Below, piece after piece: positions 26,742-35,508 of a stretch of 35,577 bases of DNA. The first letter of the stretch is position 1, and every line of letters starts with the position of its first letter. The position numbers were made by a program, and so were the translations under genes. The stretch is from NCBI GenBank assembly GCA_009929715.1, contig RZZX01000017.1, forward strand, positions 1 through 35,577. The letters are read 5' to 3'. This DNA is from Bacteroidia bacterium (GTDB taxonomy: Bacteria > Bacteroidota > Bacteroidia > Bacteroidales > Bacteroidaceae). The notes beneath the pieces are model-generated. The model did no database searches and was not told the DNA's origin. It saw only the letters and a program-made list of their open reading frames with translations.

Positions 26742-28181
26742 ATGAAGAAGTATATCATCCTTTCAATGGCTTTCGGATTTATTTTGTCTGCATCTATAAA
26801 TGCGCAGGAAAAACAAGAACGTCTGTCTGTAACTCAAAATCATAAGGTTAAAACAAAAGTCGATACGCTTTCGGCTTCACTTCAGCCTTATTTGTTTTTA
26901 AAATTAGATGTGAGCAAAGAGCCTCCGGCGGTCGATACGGTTTCGGTTCTATATAATAAATATATTGGGCAGTTGGCATATTTGAATGATCCAGCTGTTC
27001 CAGCACGTTACATAGAATCGGATCCTAATTATTACCGTTTATTTTCGCCATTGGCTTTTTACTATTCGCCGATGAAGTTCTATTCTCGTTTGAATTGGTC
27101 GCTCGAGAAGCCATTTGTTTCGCCCGATTTGACAGCTGAACTTTTACCTATTAATAAAAACCTATTTACGCATAGCCTTCGAGCTGGTGAGGTGGTGGAT
27201 AAAGCGTTGATGGATGTTTATTTAACCCATCCTTTGTTAGTCGTAACCACCGAAGATCGCATCATGAGTCGAGATGTTTTCAGAGAAGATATTAAGCCCA
27301 AAATGTCTCCTAAGGCAAAAGTTCTTAGTCTATTTCAGCCTGAAGAAGTCAAGGAAGATGTGAAAAAGGTTCAAACAAAAATCCGTAAACCCAATTGGTG
27401 GGAAACTGGAGGAAACGGATCTATTCAGATGAGTCAAAATCATATTTCGGATAATTGGTATAAAGGTGGAGAGAGTAATTTTTCAGGTTTAGCCAATTTG
27501 CAACTATTTGCTAATTACAACGACCGTGAAAAGATCTTGTTTGAAAACCAGATGGAAGCTAAGGTTGGTCTATCTTCTACGCCTTCCGATAAATTTCATG
27601 ATTACTTGGTGACAACCGATCAATTTCGGGTCTTCAGTAAACTTGGTGTGCAAGCTTATAATAAATGGTATTATACCTTATCTTTAGAATTTAAGACGCA
27701 GTTTTGTAAAGGATATAAGGCTAATCAAGAGGCTTTGGTTTCTTCCTTTTTGTCTCCTGCCGATTTAGCAATTGGTCTCGGTTTGGACTATAAGTTAAAC
27801 AAGAAGAATTTGAAATTCTCACTCTTTGTGGCACCTGTGACTTATAACCTACGTTACGTGGGTGATGATGAGGTGGATGAAACTAAGTTTGGTCTAGAAG
27901 AAGGTAAGTCTTCCAAAAATGACTTTGGTTCGCAATTCCAGCCCACATTAAGTTGGCAGATTATCCCAACCGTTACATTGGATTCGCGCATGAACTACCT
28001 GACCAACTATGATTGGGTGCGTGTAGAGTGGGAGAATACCTTCAATTTTATACTGAATCGTTACTTGTCTACGAAGCTTTATGTACATGCACGTTTCGAT
28101 GACAGTGCTAAGCCAACCAAGGGCGATAGCTATTTTCAAGTCAAAGAACTGTTAAGCTTTGGTATAAATTACAGATGGTAA
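26742..28181 (+). CDS. DUF3078-domain outer-membrane protein
   Basis: This 479-residue protein has a signal peptide ([19 protein letters not shown]). The frame extends 23 codons upstream, but 26742 is favoured by the signal peptide and by the -7 box at 26716-26723. The C-terminal half (from about 245) carries the DUF3078 pattern: [67 protein letters not shown], and alternating strands ending in [16 protein letters not shown], a terminal aromatic residue that suggests a beta-barrel. The function is not known for this family, which is widespread in Bacteroidetes. It is divergent from pyrG and transcribed alone. Confidence 0.85.
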   Translation: MKKYIILSMAFGFILSASINAQEKQERLSVTQNHKVKTKVDTLSASLQPYLFLKLDVSKEPPAVDTVSVLYNKYIGQLAYLNDPAVPARYIESDPNYYRLFSPLAFYYSPMKFYSRLNWSLEKPFVSPDLTAELLPINKNLFTHSLRAGEVVDKALMDVYLTHPLLVVTTEDRIMSRDVFREDIKPKMSPKAKVLSLFQPEEVKEDVKKVQTKIRKPNWWETGGNGSIQMSQNHISDNWYKGGESNFSGLANLQLFANYNDREKILFENQMEAKVGLSSTPSDKFHDYLVTTDQFRVFSKLGVQAYNKWYYTLSLEFKTQFCKGYKANQEALVSSFLSPADLAIGLGLDYKLNKKNLKFSLFVAPVTYNLRYVGDDEVDETKFGLEEGKSSKNDFGSQFQPTLSWQIIPTVTLDSRMNYLTNYDWVRVEWENTFNFILNRYLSTKLYVHARFDDSAKPTKGDSYFQVKELLSFGINYRW

Positions 28182-28212
28182 ATAGACTTCATACAAGTCT
28201 GAAATAAAAAAG

Positions 28213-28258
28213 AGAACAACGAAGGTGAGTCTTGTTTGAGACTCACCTTCGTTGTTCT
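28213..28258. terminator. Perfect 20-bp hairpin after the DUF3078 gene
   Basis: The arms 28213-28232 and 28239-28258 pair without mismatch around a TGTTTG loop. On the plus strand it is followed by TAAAAAGG, not by T. On the minus strand it is followed by CTTTTTTATTTC, a textbook T-run. It therefore looks like a strong terminator for minus-strand transcription and a weaker one for the DUF3078 message. Confidence 0.7.
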
Positions 28259-28354
28259 AAAAAGGTTCAGTGGTTATTTAGCTGTTCTTCTAAAAAATAA
28301 CATTCTTTAAACTCAGAAAAATGAGCGAATGCTTTATTGTTCGCAAATAATGCT

Positions 28355-28362
28355 TAAATTTG
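28355..28362 (+). promoter_or_regulatory. -7 box of the rseC-rnf operon (TAAATTTG)
   Basis: TAAATTTG fits TAnnTTTG, 28 bases before the rseC start. A TTG at 28337-28339 may be part of a poor -33 box, though the spacing is short. Confidence 0.5.
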
Positions 28363-28390
28363 CCGCAATTTGTAATGTTGAGTTTGCAAA

Positions 28391-28810
28391 ATGACTAATA
28401 CGATAAAGCAATCAGGTATTGTGGAAAGCATTAATGGTTCCCACATTCAGGTTAGGATCATTCAGACGTCGGCTTGTGCGTCTTGTAGTATAAAGGGGCA
28501 TTGCACTGCCTCAGAGTGTAAAGATCAGATTATTGACATCAATGATTGGTCTTCATCCACCTATTCGGTTGGTGAACAAGTGTGGATTATCGGTGAAACC
28601 TCCATGGGGGTATTCGCCGTTCTGCTTGCGTTTATTATTCCCTTTATTCTTTTAATTAGTTTTTTATTCTTATTTATGTCCTTATTAGGTAGTGAACTTT
28701 ATGCAGCTCTTTTGGCATTATGTTCATTAATACCTTATTATATAACTCTTCATTTGAATAAAACACGTCTTAAACAAAAACTATCTTTTACAATAAAACC
28801 TACTAAATAA
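28391..28810 (+). CDS. rseC: RseC/MucC-family protein
   Basis: This 139-residue inner-membrane protein has the RseC pattern: an N-terminal domain with four cysteines (TSACASCSIKGHCTASECKD) that can hold a cluster or metal, then two membrane helices (VFAVLLAFIIPFILLISFLF and SELYAALLALCSLIPYYI). RseC family proteins accompany Rnf clusters and in enterobacteria help keep SoxR reduced together with Rnf. Here it leads the rnf operon with 8 bp to rnfB, so a role in Rnf assembly or redox is likely. Confidence 0.88.
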   Translation: MTNTIKQSGIVESINGSHIQVRIIQTSACASCSIKGHCTASECKDQIIDINDWSSSTYSVGEQVWIIGETSMGVFAVLLAFIIPFILLISFLFLFMSLLGSELYAALLALCSLIPYYITLHLNKTRLKQKLSFTIKPTK

Positions 28811-28818
28811 CTAAAATT

Positions 28819-29694
28819 ATGACTTTGATTCTGATTGCAGTCATTTCTTTGGGAGCCATTGCTTTGGTCTCAGCCATCATTCTGTATGTGGCCTCGAAGA
28901 AATTTGCCGTTTATGAAGATCCGCGTATTGCTCAAGTTTCTGAAGTATTACCTCAAGCCAATTGTGGTGGATGTGGTTATCCAGGCTGTAGCGGATTTGC
29001 CGATGCTTGTGTAAAAGCCGGTTCGCTTGAAGGAAAATTTTGCCCGGTTGGTGGTCAGCCGGTCATGGGTAAAGTAGCCGAGATACTCGGTTTAGTGGCT
29101 ACAGAATCCGAACCCAAAGTAGCTGTGGTAAGATGCAACGGAAGCTGCGCTAATCGTCCCCGTGTGACCCAATATGATGGAGCCATGAGCTGCGCTATTG
29201 TCGCCTCACTTTATGGTGGTGAAACAGCTTGTAGCTATGGTTGCTTAGGCTGTGGCGATTGTGTTGCTGCTTGTGCGTTTGATGCGATTCACATGAATCC
29301 AGAAACAGGATTGCCAGAAGTGGACGAAGAGAAGTGTACCGCTTGTGGTGCTTGTGTGAAGGCTTGTCCGAAGCACATTATTGAAATTCGTCCTAAAGGG
29401 AAGAAATCTCGTCGGGTTTACATCTCTTGTGTGAATAAAGACAAAGGTGCTATAGCCCGTAAAGCTTGTACAGTGAGTTGCATTGGCTGTGGCAAATGTG
29501 TAAAAACCTGTCCGTTCGAGGCCATTACGCTTCAAGACAATTTAGCCTATATCGATCCAGACAAGTGCAAGGCTTGTCGGAAGTGCGTAGAGGTCTGTCC
29601 GCAAGGGAGTATTCTTGAGTTAAATTTCCCACCTCGTAAGCCTAAAACAGAAGAAGCTGAGGTAGCAGGAGCAGCGGTAGTAACAGAAAAATAA
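28819..29694 (+). CDS. rnfB: Rnf complex subunit RnfB
   Basis: This 291-residue iron-sulphur subunit of the Rnf ferredoxin:NAD+ oxidoreductase accepts electrons from ferredoxin at the cytoplasmic face. It has an N-terminal membrane helix (LILIAVISLGAIALVSAIIL), the four-Cys Fe-S domain (NCGGCGYPGCSGFADAC followed by FCPVGG) and a ferredoxin region with four CxxCxxCxxxC-type sets (CLGCGDCVAAC, CTACGACVKACP, CIGCGKCVKTCP, CKACRKCVEVCP). The tail is acidic, rich in Glu and Ala. It is the second gene of the operon. Confidence 0.95.
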   Translation: MTLILIAVISLGAIALVSAIILYVASKKFAVYEDPRIAQVSEVLPQANCGGCGYPGCSGFADACVKAGSLEGKFCPVGGQPVMGKVAEILGLVATESEPKVAVVRCNGSCANRPRVTQYDGAMSCAIVASLYGGETACSYGCLGCGDCVAACAFDAIHMNPETGLPEVDEEKCTACGACVKACPKHIIEIRPKGKKSRRVYISCVNKDKGAIARKACTVSCIGCGKCVKTCPFEAITLQDNLAYIDPDKCKACRKCVEVCPQGSILELNFPPRKPKTEEAEVAGAAVVTEK

Positions 29695-29707
29695 ATAAAG
29701 AGATATC

Positions 29708-31045
29708 ATGTTAAAAACATTTTCAATTGGCGGTATCCATCCGCAAGAAAATAAACTTTCGGCTCATCAGCCCATTGTTGCTGCAGAGATCCCCTCGAAA
29801 GCAGTGATTCTTTTAGGGCAGCATATTGGTGCACCTGCTAAACCAATCGTTGCCAAGGGCGATGTGGTAAAAGTTGGAACTAAGTTGGCCGAAGCTGCTG
29901 GTTTTGTATCAGCTGCCATTCACTCGTCAGTGAGTGGTAAAGTGTCGAAAATAGACACCATTGTCGATGCGAGTGGGTATGCTAAGCCAGCTATATTTAT
30001 CGATGTAGAGGGCGATGAATGGGAAGAGACTATCGACAGAACACCCACCCTTATTAAAACATGTGCACTGAGTTCGGAAGAGATTATAAAGAAGATAGCC
30101 GAGGCTGGTGTGGTTGGACTTGGTGGGGCTTGTTTTCCTACACAAGTAAAACTGACTCCGCCGCCCTCTTTTAAGGCAGAGTGTGTGATAATTAACGCCG
30201 TAGAGTGCGAACCTTATTTAACCTCCGATCACCAACTTATGCTAGAACATGCCGAGGAAATCTTGGTTGGTGTAGACCTCTTAATGAAAGCAGTCAAAGT
30301 CAACAAAGCGTTTATTGGTATTGAAGCCAATAAGCCTGATGCCATTCAATTGATGACTAAGATAGCATCTACTTACGCCGGTATTGAGGTAGTCTCTTTG
30401 AAAGTGCAATACCCCCAAGGTGGTGAAAAACAATTGATTGATGCTATAACTAAACGTCAGGTAGCTAGTGGAGCCTTACCTATTTCTACGGGTGCTGTGG
30501 TACAGAACGTAGGGACTGCTTTTGCAGTTTATGAAGCGGTTCAGAAAAACAAACCATTGTTTGAACGTGTGATTACAGTAACAGGAAAATCACTTGCTAA
30601 ACCATCTAATTTCTTAGCGCGTATTGGTACTCCATTAGGACAGCTAATTGAGGCTTGTGGCGGATTGCCCGAAGATACGGGCAAGGTGATTGGTGGTGGC
30701 CCGATGATGGGAAAAGCATTGGTTAACACAGAGGTGCCGATGGCTAAAGGAAGTTCGGGCATCTTAATCATGAATAGCAGTGAAGCTAAGCGTGCGGAAG
30801 CACAAAATTGTATCCGTTGTGCGAAGTGTGTATCGGCTTGTCCGATGGGGCTTGAACCTTATTTATTAGGTGCACTCTCCGAAAAGGGCGACTTTGAAAG
30901 AATGGAAACCGAAAAAATCATGGACTGCATTGAATGTGGCTCCTGTCAGTTTACTTGTCCGGCCAACCGCCCGCTACTCGACTATTGTCGCCTAGGTAAA
31001 GCGAAAGTTGGCGGATTGATTCGCGCACGTCAAGCTAAAAACTAA
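29708..31045 (+). CDS. rnfC: Rnf complex subunit RnfC
   Basis: This 445-residue peripheral subunit binds NADH and FMN. It has the RnfC barrel start (FSIGGIHPQENKLSAHQPIV), a complex I 51-kDa-like flavin domain (VGLGGACFPTQVKL, NAVECEPYLTSDHQLMLEHA, YPQGGEKQLIDAI), an SLBB region and two C-terminal 4Fe-4S sets (CIRCAKCVSACP and CIECGSCQFTCP). It ends soon after the second cluster, without the long Ala/Lys repeat tail of enterobacterial RnfC. It starts 13 bp after rnfB. Confidence 0.95.
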   Translation: MLKTFSIGGIHPQENKLSAHQPIVAAEIPSKAVILLGQHIGAPAKPIVAKGDVVKVGTKLAEAAGFVSAAIHSSVSGKVSKIDTIVDASGYAKPAIFIDVEGDEWEETIDRTPTLIKTCALSSEEIIKKIAEAGVVGLGGACFPTQVKLTPPPSFKAECVIINAVECEPYLTSDHQLMLEHAEEILVGVDLLMKAVKVNKAFIGIEANKPDAIQLMTKIASTYAGIEVVSLKVQYPQGGEKQLIDAITKRQVASGALPISTGAVVQNVGTAFAVYEAVQKNKPLFERVITVTGKSLAKPSNFLARIGTPLGQLIEACGGLPEDTGKVIGGGPMMGKALVNTEVPMAKGSSGILIMNSSEAKRAEAQNCIRCAKCVSACPMGLEPYLLGALSEKGDFERMETEKIMDCIECGSCQFTCPANRPLLDYCRLGKAKVGGLIRARQAKN

Positions 31046-31053
31046 TTAAAACT

Positions 31054-32049
31054 ATGGGAAATAAATTAATCGTATCCTTATCGCCTCACATTCATGGAGG
31101 CGACAGCGTACAGAAAAATATGTACGGCGTACTGATTGCATTGATACCAGCCTTTGCCGCCTCACTCTTATATTTTGGATTGGGGGCATTGCTAGTCACA
31201 GCCACTTCGGTAGCCGCATGCTTATTCTTTGAATGGGCCATTGAGAAATTCATTATGAAAAAAGAGGTGACCACCATCTGGGATGGCTCTGCTATCATCA
31301 CAGGGGTACTTCTTGCCTTTAACTTACCATCAAACCTACCTGTTTGGATCATCATTCTAGGTGCTTTGTTTGCTATTGGTGTGGTGAAGATGTCTTTTGG
31401 TGGATTAGGGTGCAACCCCTTTAATCCGGCATTGGCAGGTCGTGTATTCTTGTTGCTCTCTTTTCCGGTTCAGATGACCACTTGGCCTGCTGTTGGCCAG
31501 TTGATGGCTTACACAGATGCCACTACAACGGCTACTCCATTGGCTATTATGAAAGGAGTCATTAAAGGAGCCCCGGGCTTTTCAATCGATCAGTTGCCCG
31601 ATACGTTCCATCTACTTATCGGTCAGAATGGTGGTTGTCTAGGTGAGGTGAGCGCATTAGCTTTATTGCTTGGCTTAGCTTATATGCTATGGAAGAAAAT
31701 CATCACATGGCACATACCAGTCTCTATCTTGGCTACTGTTTTCCTTTTCTCAGGTGCCATGCATTTGATTCATCCGGAAGAGTATGTTTCGCCAGTTGCG
31801 CAATTGCTGTCGGGTGGCTTAATGTTAGGAGCTGTTTTTATGGCAACCGACTATGTAACTTCGCCCATGAGTAGCAAGGGAATGCTCATCTACGGTGTAG
31901 CTATTGGTTTTCTGACAGTAATCATCCGTTTGTTTGGTAACTATCCCGAAGGTGTGTCGTTTGCCATTCTGATAATGAATGCTTTTACGCCTTTGATTAA
32001 TACCTATTGCAAACCAAAACGCTTTGGGGAGGTGGCTAATAAAAAATGA
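31054..32049 (+). CDS. rnfD: Rnf complex subunit RnfD
   Basis: This 331-residue polytopic membrane subunit carries covalently bound FMN. It has several helices (YGVLIALIPAFAASLLYFGL, VTTIWDGSAIITGVLLAF, MSFGGLGCNPFNPALAGR) and the flavin attachment motif DATTTATPL (residues 155-163), in which a Thr takes the flavin. It overlaps rnfG by 4 bp (ATGA), giving translational coupling. Confidence 0.95.
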   Translation: MGNKLIVSLSPHIHGGDSVQKNMYGVLIALIPAFAASLLYFGLGALLVTATSVAACLFFEWAIEKFIMKKEVTTIWDGSAIITGVLLAFNLPSNLPVWIIILGALFAIGVVKMSFGGLGCNPFNPALAGRVFLLLSFPVQMTTWPAVGQLMAYTDATTTATPLAIMKGVIKGAPGFSIDQLPDTFHLLIGQNGGCLGEVSALALLLGLAYMLWKKIITWHIPVSILATVFLFSGAMHLIHPEEYVSPVAQLLSGGLMLGAVFMATDYVTSPMSSKGMLIYGVAIGFLTVIIRLFGNYPEGVSFAILIMNAFTPLINTYCKPKRFGEVANKK

Positions 32050-32732
32050 AAAAGTTAGAATCATCATTGAAAAATATGTTGCTGGTACTCACAGGAGTAA
32101 CAGTACTCTCGGTAGCTTTGTTGGCTTATGTCAATGAGCTCACAAAAAAACCGATCGAAGAGGCGAATGCTAAAACTCTTAATGAAGCTTTAAAACAAGT
32201 ACTTCCAGCTTTTACCAATAACCCGGTGGCCGATTGTGACACCCTTTTTAGTGAAAAAGACGGAAAGAAGATAGCCGACTTTATTATTTATCCAGCCAAA
32301 AATGGCGAAGAATGGGTCGGAACAGCTGTTCAGTCGACTGCTTTGGCCTTTGGTGGTGAGTTAAAACTACTTGTAGGCTTCGATGCTTTTGGTAAGATCT
32401 ATAGCTATTCACTTTTAGCTCATGCAGAAACTCCTGGACTAGGCTCTAAAGCAGCCGATTGGTTTAAGGGAGAACACAGCACTGATAAACGGGGCATTAA
32501 AGGAATGAACCCTGGCGAAGGAGAATTGAAGGTGAGTAAAGATGGCGGCCAAGTGGATGCCATTACGGCATCGACTATCACGTCGAGAGCTTTCCTAAAT
32601 TCTGTCAATAAAGCCTATGATGCCTATAAAGGGAATACGGCAACTAACGCCCAAACGGGGGCTTCACAGAAAAACGAACCAGCTACCGCACCCGAAAGTG
32701 CTCAAGCCGATTCAGTAACTATTAACCAGTAA
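32046..32732 (+). CDS. rnfG: Rnf complex subunit RnfG
   Basis: This 228-residue subunit has one N-terminal anchor (MLLVLTGVTVLSVALLAYV) and a periplasmic FMN-binding domain. The attachment motif is ITASTITSRAF, with Thr177 the likely flavinylated residue. GFDAFGKIYSYSLLAHAETP and GLGSKA show the conserved HxETPGLG pattern. The C-terminal tail (about 200-228) is low-complexity, rich in Ala, Thr, Gln and Ser. It overlaps the end of rnfD. Confidence 0.95.
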   Translation: MKKLESSLKNMLLVLTGVTVLSVALLAYVNELTKKPIEEANAKTLNEALKQVLPAFTNNPVADCDTLFSEKDGKKIADFIIYPAKNGEEWVGTAVQSTALAFGGELKLLVGFDAFGKIYSYSLLAHAETPGLGSKAADWFKGEHSTDKRGIKGMNPGEGELKVSKDGGQVDAITASTITSRAFLNSVNKAYDAYKGNTATNAQTGASQKNEPATAPESAQADSVTINQ

Positions 32733-32733
32733 A

Positions 32734-32739
32734 AGGAGG
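32734..32739 (+). promoter_or_regulatory. Strong Shine-Dalgarno site that fixes the rnfE start
   Basis: AGGAGG lies 6 bases before the ATG at 32746. A TTG at 32740 in the same frame overlaps the end of the site and is too close to be used. Such a full ribosome-binding site is uncommon in this window. Confidence 0.75.
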
Positions 32740-32745
32740 TTGACT

Positions 32746-33330
32746 ATGAGTAATTTTAAAATCTTGATGAACGGGATTATCAAAGAGAATCCAACGTTTG
32801 TACTTTTGCTTGGAATGTGTCCGACACTGGGTACCACCTCCTCTGCTATGAATGGTATGGGAATGGGATTGGCTACCATGTTTGTACTGATCTGTTCCAA
32901 TTTTGTGATTGCATTGATTAAGAATTTGATTCCAGATATGGTGCGTATCCCCTCCTTTATTGTGGTTATTGCATCATTTGTAACTTTACTTCAGATGGTT
33001 ATGCAAGCTTATGTGCCAGGACTTTATGCTACGCTCGGCTTGTTTATTCCTTTGATTGTAGTAAACTGTATCGTTCTAGGGCGTGCTGAAGCTTTTGCTG
33101 CTAAAAACAGTCCCGTGGCCTCTATCTTTGATGGAGTGGGTATAGGCCTAGGCTTTACGTTGGCCTTAACTCTTCTTGGCGCAGTTCGCGAGTTTTTGGG
33201 AACCGGTAAAATCTTTAGTTTTACTTTGTTTCCAGAAGATTACGGTATGCTTATTTTTGTGTTAGCTCCCGGAGCGTTCATCGCGTTAGGGTATCTTATT
33301 GCTATCATCAACCGCATGAAAAAAGCCTAA
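32746..33330 (+). CDS. rnfE: Rnf complex subunit RnfE
   Basis: This 194-residue integral membrane subunit has about six helices and is homologous to RnfA. Conserved patterns are NGIIKENPTFVLLLGMCPTL, GTTSSAMNGMGMGLATMFVL, PLIVVNCIVLGRAEAFAAKN and GIGLGFTLALTLLGAVREFL. The half-site Cys residues in GMCPTLG and VNCIVLG are, in characterised Rnf complexes, ligands of a membrane-embedded iron-sulphur centre shared with RnfA. The start at 32746 is set by the AGGAGG site. Confidence 0.95.
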   Translation: MSNFKILMNGIIKENPTFVLLLGMCPTLGTTSSAMNGMGMGLATMFVLICSNFVIALIKNLIPDMVRIPSFIVVIASFVTLLQMVMQAYVPGLYATLGLFIPLIVVNCIVLGRAEAFAAKNSPVASIFDGVGIGLGFTLALTLLGAVREFLGTGKIFSFTLFPEDYGMLIFVLAPGAFIALGYLIAIINRMKKA

Positions 33331-33360
33331 GTCTTGTATTCATTCAATTAGAATAATAAC

Positions 33361-33933
33361 ATGGAATATATTTTAATCTTTATATCGGCAATCTTTGTAA
33401 ACAACATTGTGTTGTCGCAGTTCTTAGGAATTTGTCCGTTCTTGGGCGTTTCTAAGAAAGTGGAAACAGCTATGGGTATGAGTGCAGCTGTAGCTTTTGT
33501 ACTAACAATTGCCACGATTGTAACTTTCCTTATCCAGAAATATGTACTCGATGCTTTTGGCCTAGGCTATTTGCAAACCATCACGTTTATTTTGGTTATT
33601 GCTGCTTTGGTACAGATGGTAGAAATTATCTTAAAAAAAGTATCACCTGCTTTATACCAAGCTTTAGGCGTGTTTTTACCACTGATCACAACCAACTGTT
33701 GTATTTTAGGTGTAGCTATTTTGGTGATTCAAAAAGACTATGACTTGCTTACCGGTGTAGTATACGCCTTCTCTACTGCCATTGGTTTCGGGTTGGCTCT
33801 AACACTGTTTGCCGGATTACGTGAACAGATGAGTTTGGTTAAAGTACCTAAAGGTATGGAAGGTACCCCTATCGCTTTAATCACAGCAGGGTTACTAGCT
33901 ATGGCATTTATGGGATTCTCCGGCGTTGTGTAA
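33361..33933 (+). CDS. rnfA: Rnf complex subunit RnfA
   Basis: This 190-residue integral membrane subunit of about six helices is the partner of RnfE. Conserved patterns are NNIVLSQFLGICPFLGVSKK, VETAMGMSAAVAFVLTIATI, PLITTNCCILGVAILVIQKD and GFGLALTLFAGLREQM. Cysteines in GICPFLG and TNCCILG match those of RnfE. It is last in the operon (order B-C-D-G-E-A) and is followed at once by a strong terminator, so the Rnf set is complete. Confidence 0.96.
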   Translation: MEYILIFISAIFVNNIVLSQFLGICPFLGVSKKVETAMGMSAAVAFVLTIATIVTFLIQKYVLDAFGLGYLQTITFILVIAALVQMVEIILKKVSPALYQALGVFLPLITTNCCILGVAILVIQKDYDLLTGVVYAFSTAIGFGLALTLFAGLREQMSLVKVPKGMEGTPIALITAGLLAMAFMGFSGVV

Positions 33934-33959
33934 AGAGAACCGATTTATCCTGAAATTTT

Positions 33960-34005
33960 CGGGCTGCTTATTTTCATCCTTTTGAAATAAGCAGCCCGTT
34001 TTTTT
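33960..34005 (+). terminator. Terminator of the rseC-rnf operon
   Basis: CGGGCTGCTTATTT (33960-33973) and AAATAAGCAGCCCG (33985-33998) form a perfect 14-bp stem followed by seven T (33999-34005). Confidence 0.93.
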
Positions 34006-34078
34006 GGGATGACTGATAGGTTACTGGACTGTTTAGAAATAAATGGTTTAATCAAATGGCTATTCCATTAATAATAGT

Positions 34079-34086
34079 TACATTTG
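34079..34086 (+). promoter_or_regulatory. -7 box of galE (TACATTTG)
   Basis: TACATTTG fits TAnnTTTG, 41 bases before the galE start. No clear -33 box is visible. Confidence 0.5.
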
Positions 34087-34127
34087 TAGCTTAAACGGAT
34101 AAAAACGAAAAACTAACCAATTTATTT

Positions 34128-35162
34128 ATGAAAGAAAGAATATTAGTAACTGGTGGTACCGGTTATATTGGTTCACACACAGTTGTTGAACTTCAAAACA
34201 GTGGTTATGAAGTGATTATTATCGATAACCTCTCTAATTCTAACGCTGATGTTGTAGACAATATTGAAAAAGTGTCTGGCATACGTCCTGTTTTTGAGAA
34301 GATCGATTGTTTAGATTTTGAAGGCTTGAATGGCATCTTTACTAAATACCCTGGTATACAAGCTATCATTCATTTTGCTGCAAGTAAGGCAGTAGGTGAG
34401 TCTGTAGAAAAACCTTTGATGTATTACCGCAACAATTTAGTTTCTCTGATCAACTTATTGGAGTTAATGCCTAAACACCAGGTAGGTGGTATCGTTTTTT
34501 CTTCTTCTTGTACCGTTTATGGTCAGCCTGATGAATTACCGGTAACAGAAAACGCACCGATTAAGAAAGCTGAATCTCCTTATGGAAATACAAAGCAAAT
34601 TAACGAAGAGATTATTCATGATACGGTTGCTTCTGGTGCACCGATTAGCGCTATTTTATTACGTTATTTTAATCCGATTGGGGCACATCCTACAGCTTTG
34701 CTTGGGGAATTACCAAATGGTGTGCCACAAAATTTGATTCCTTACCTGACTCAAACAGCGATCGGCATACGCGAAAAGTTAAGTGTCTTTGGCGATGATT
34801 ATGATACACCAGATGGTTCATGTATTCGGGACTTTATTAATGTAGTCGATTTAGCTAAAGCACACGTCATTGCTATCCAACGTATTTTGGAAAATAAGCA
34901 AAAGGCTAAAGTTGAAATGTTTAATATTGGTACCGGCCGTGGCTTATCTGTTTTGGAATTAATTGAGAATTTTGAAAAAGCTACTGGGGTGAAGTTGAAT
35001 TATCAAATCGTTGGTCGCCGTGCCGGTGACATCGAAAAAGTATGGGCTAACCCTGATTATGCCAACAACGAGTTGGGTTGGAAAGCAGTAGAAACAATCG
35101 AAGATACCTTACGTTCTGCTTGGAATTGGCAGCTAAAATTGAGAGAAAAAGGCATTCAGTAA
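34128..35162 (+). CDS. galE: UDP-glucose 4-epimerase
   Basis: This 344-residue extended short-chain dehydrogenase interconverts UDP-glucose and UDP-galactose with bound NAD. It has the Rossmann motif GGTGYIG (residues 9-15), the catalytic Ser in VFSSSCTVYG (about 126-127), Tyr152/Lys156 (SPYGNTK), and GalE-specific patterns LRYFNPIGAHPTALLGELP, VFGDDYDTPDGSCIRDFINV, and GWKAVETIEDTLRSAWNWQ. The length is normal. It has its own promoter and follows the rnf terminator. Confidence 0.95.
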   Translation: MKERILVTGGTGYIGSHTVVELQNSGYEVIIIDNLSNSNADVVDNIEKVSGIRPVFEKIDCLDFEGLNGIFTKYPGIQAIIHFAASKAVGESVEKPLMYYRNNLVSLINLLELMPKHQVGGIVFSSSCTVYGQPDELPVTENAPIKKAESPYGNTKQINEEIIHDTVASGAPISAILLRYFNPIGAHPTALLGELPNGVPQNLIPYLTQTAIGIREKLSVFGDDYDTPDGSCIRDFINVVDLAKAHVIAIQRILENKQKAKVEMFNIGTGRGLSVLELIENFEKATGVKLNYQIVGRRAGDIEKVWANPDYANNELGWKAVETIEDTLRSAWNWQLKLREKGIQ

Positions 35163-35349
35163 GCTATTTTACAAAATTTAACGCAAATCATAGAAATTAT
35201 TAAAAAAAATATTTGTTTATTTGTGCAGGTCAACCTGAATAGCGTGTGAGTATGAGAATATACGCAGTGTTATAGTTATGTTTTTTACATAGACAGGTTT
35301 GATCTCATAGTAGTTTTGTCGTGTTTTATTTTGTGTTTGTGTTGTGACA
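35163..35349. other. Gene-free A/T-rich spacer after galE
   Basis: I see no gene, no clear galE terminator and no repeat here. A minus-strand frame of 80 codons (35285-35527) crosses this and the following non-coding elements; it is low-complexity and not a credible gene. Confidence 0.4.
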
Positions 35350-35384
35350 GTACTTCGACGTGAGTCGTGGTACCGTTTTTTTTT
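35350..35384 (+). terminator. Terminator-like hairpin directly before the intron fragment
   Basis: GTACTTCGAC (35350-35359), a GTGA loop, then GTCGTGGTAC (35364-35373) form a stem with one mismatch and one G-T pair, followed by CG and nine T (35376-35384). The next base begins the intron-like sequence. Confidence 0.5.
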
Positions 35385-35466
35385 GTTCGCCCAGCATGGG
35401 CGAACTGCTTTAGGGTGTAAGTCCCGAACGAGCCCTGATAGTGGGATCGCCAGCTTAAGACGCCCC
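35385..35466 (+). mobile_element. Probable 5' fragment of a group II intron
   Basis: The segment opens with a perfect 8-bp hairpin (GTTCGCCC-AGCAT-GGGCGAAC) and continues with AGGGTGTAAGTCCCGAACGA and GCCCTGATAGTGGGATCGCC, which resemble the first 80 or so bases (domain I) of bacterial group II introns. The first bases GTTCG differ slightly from the canonical GTGYG. No reverse transcriptase gene and no domain V are present, so this is at most a truncated piece. It follows a terminator-like hairpin, the usual target setting of group IIC introns. The identification is from pattern memory only. Confidence 0.5.
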
Positions 35467-35483
35467 TTTTAAAGCTTATTTTT

Positions 35484-35508
35484 GGTTCATCCGACATTTC
35501 GAGTGATA
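35484..35508 (-). repeat. 25-bp inverted repeat, right copy
   Basis: This is an exact reverse complement of 68-92. On the minus strand it again reads SLEMSDEP in an open frame, but on neither side does the sequence continue as xylE: it is preceded by MLFMIVV and followed by KISFKRG. The match ends sharply at both edges. Confidence 0.85.
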
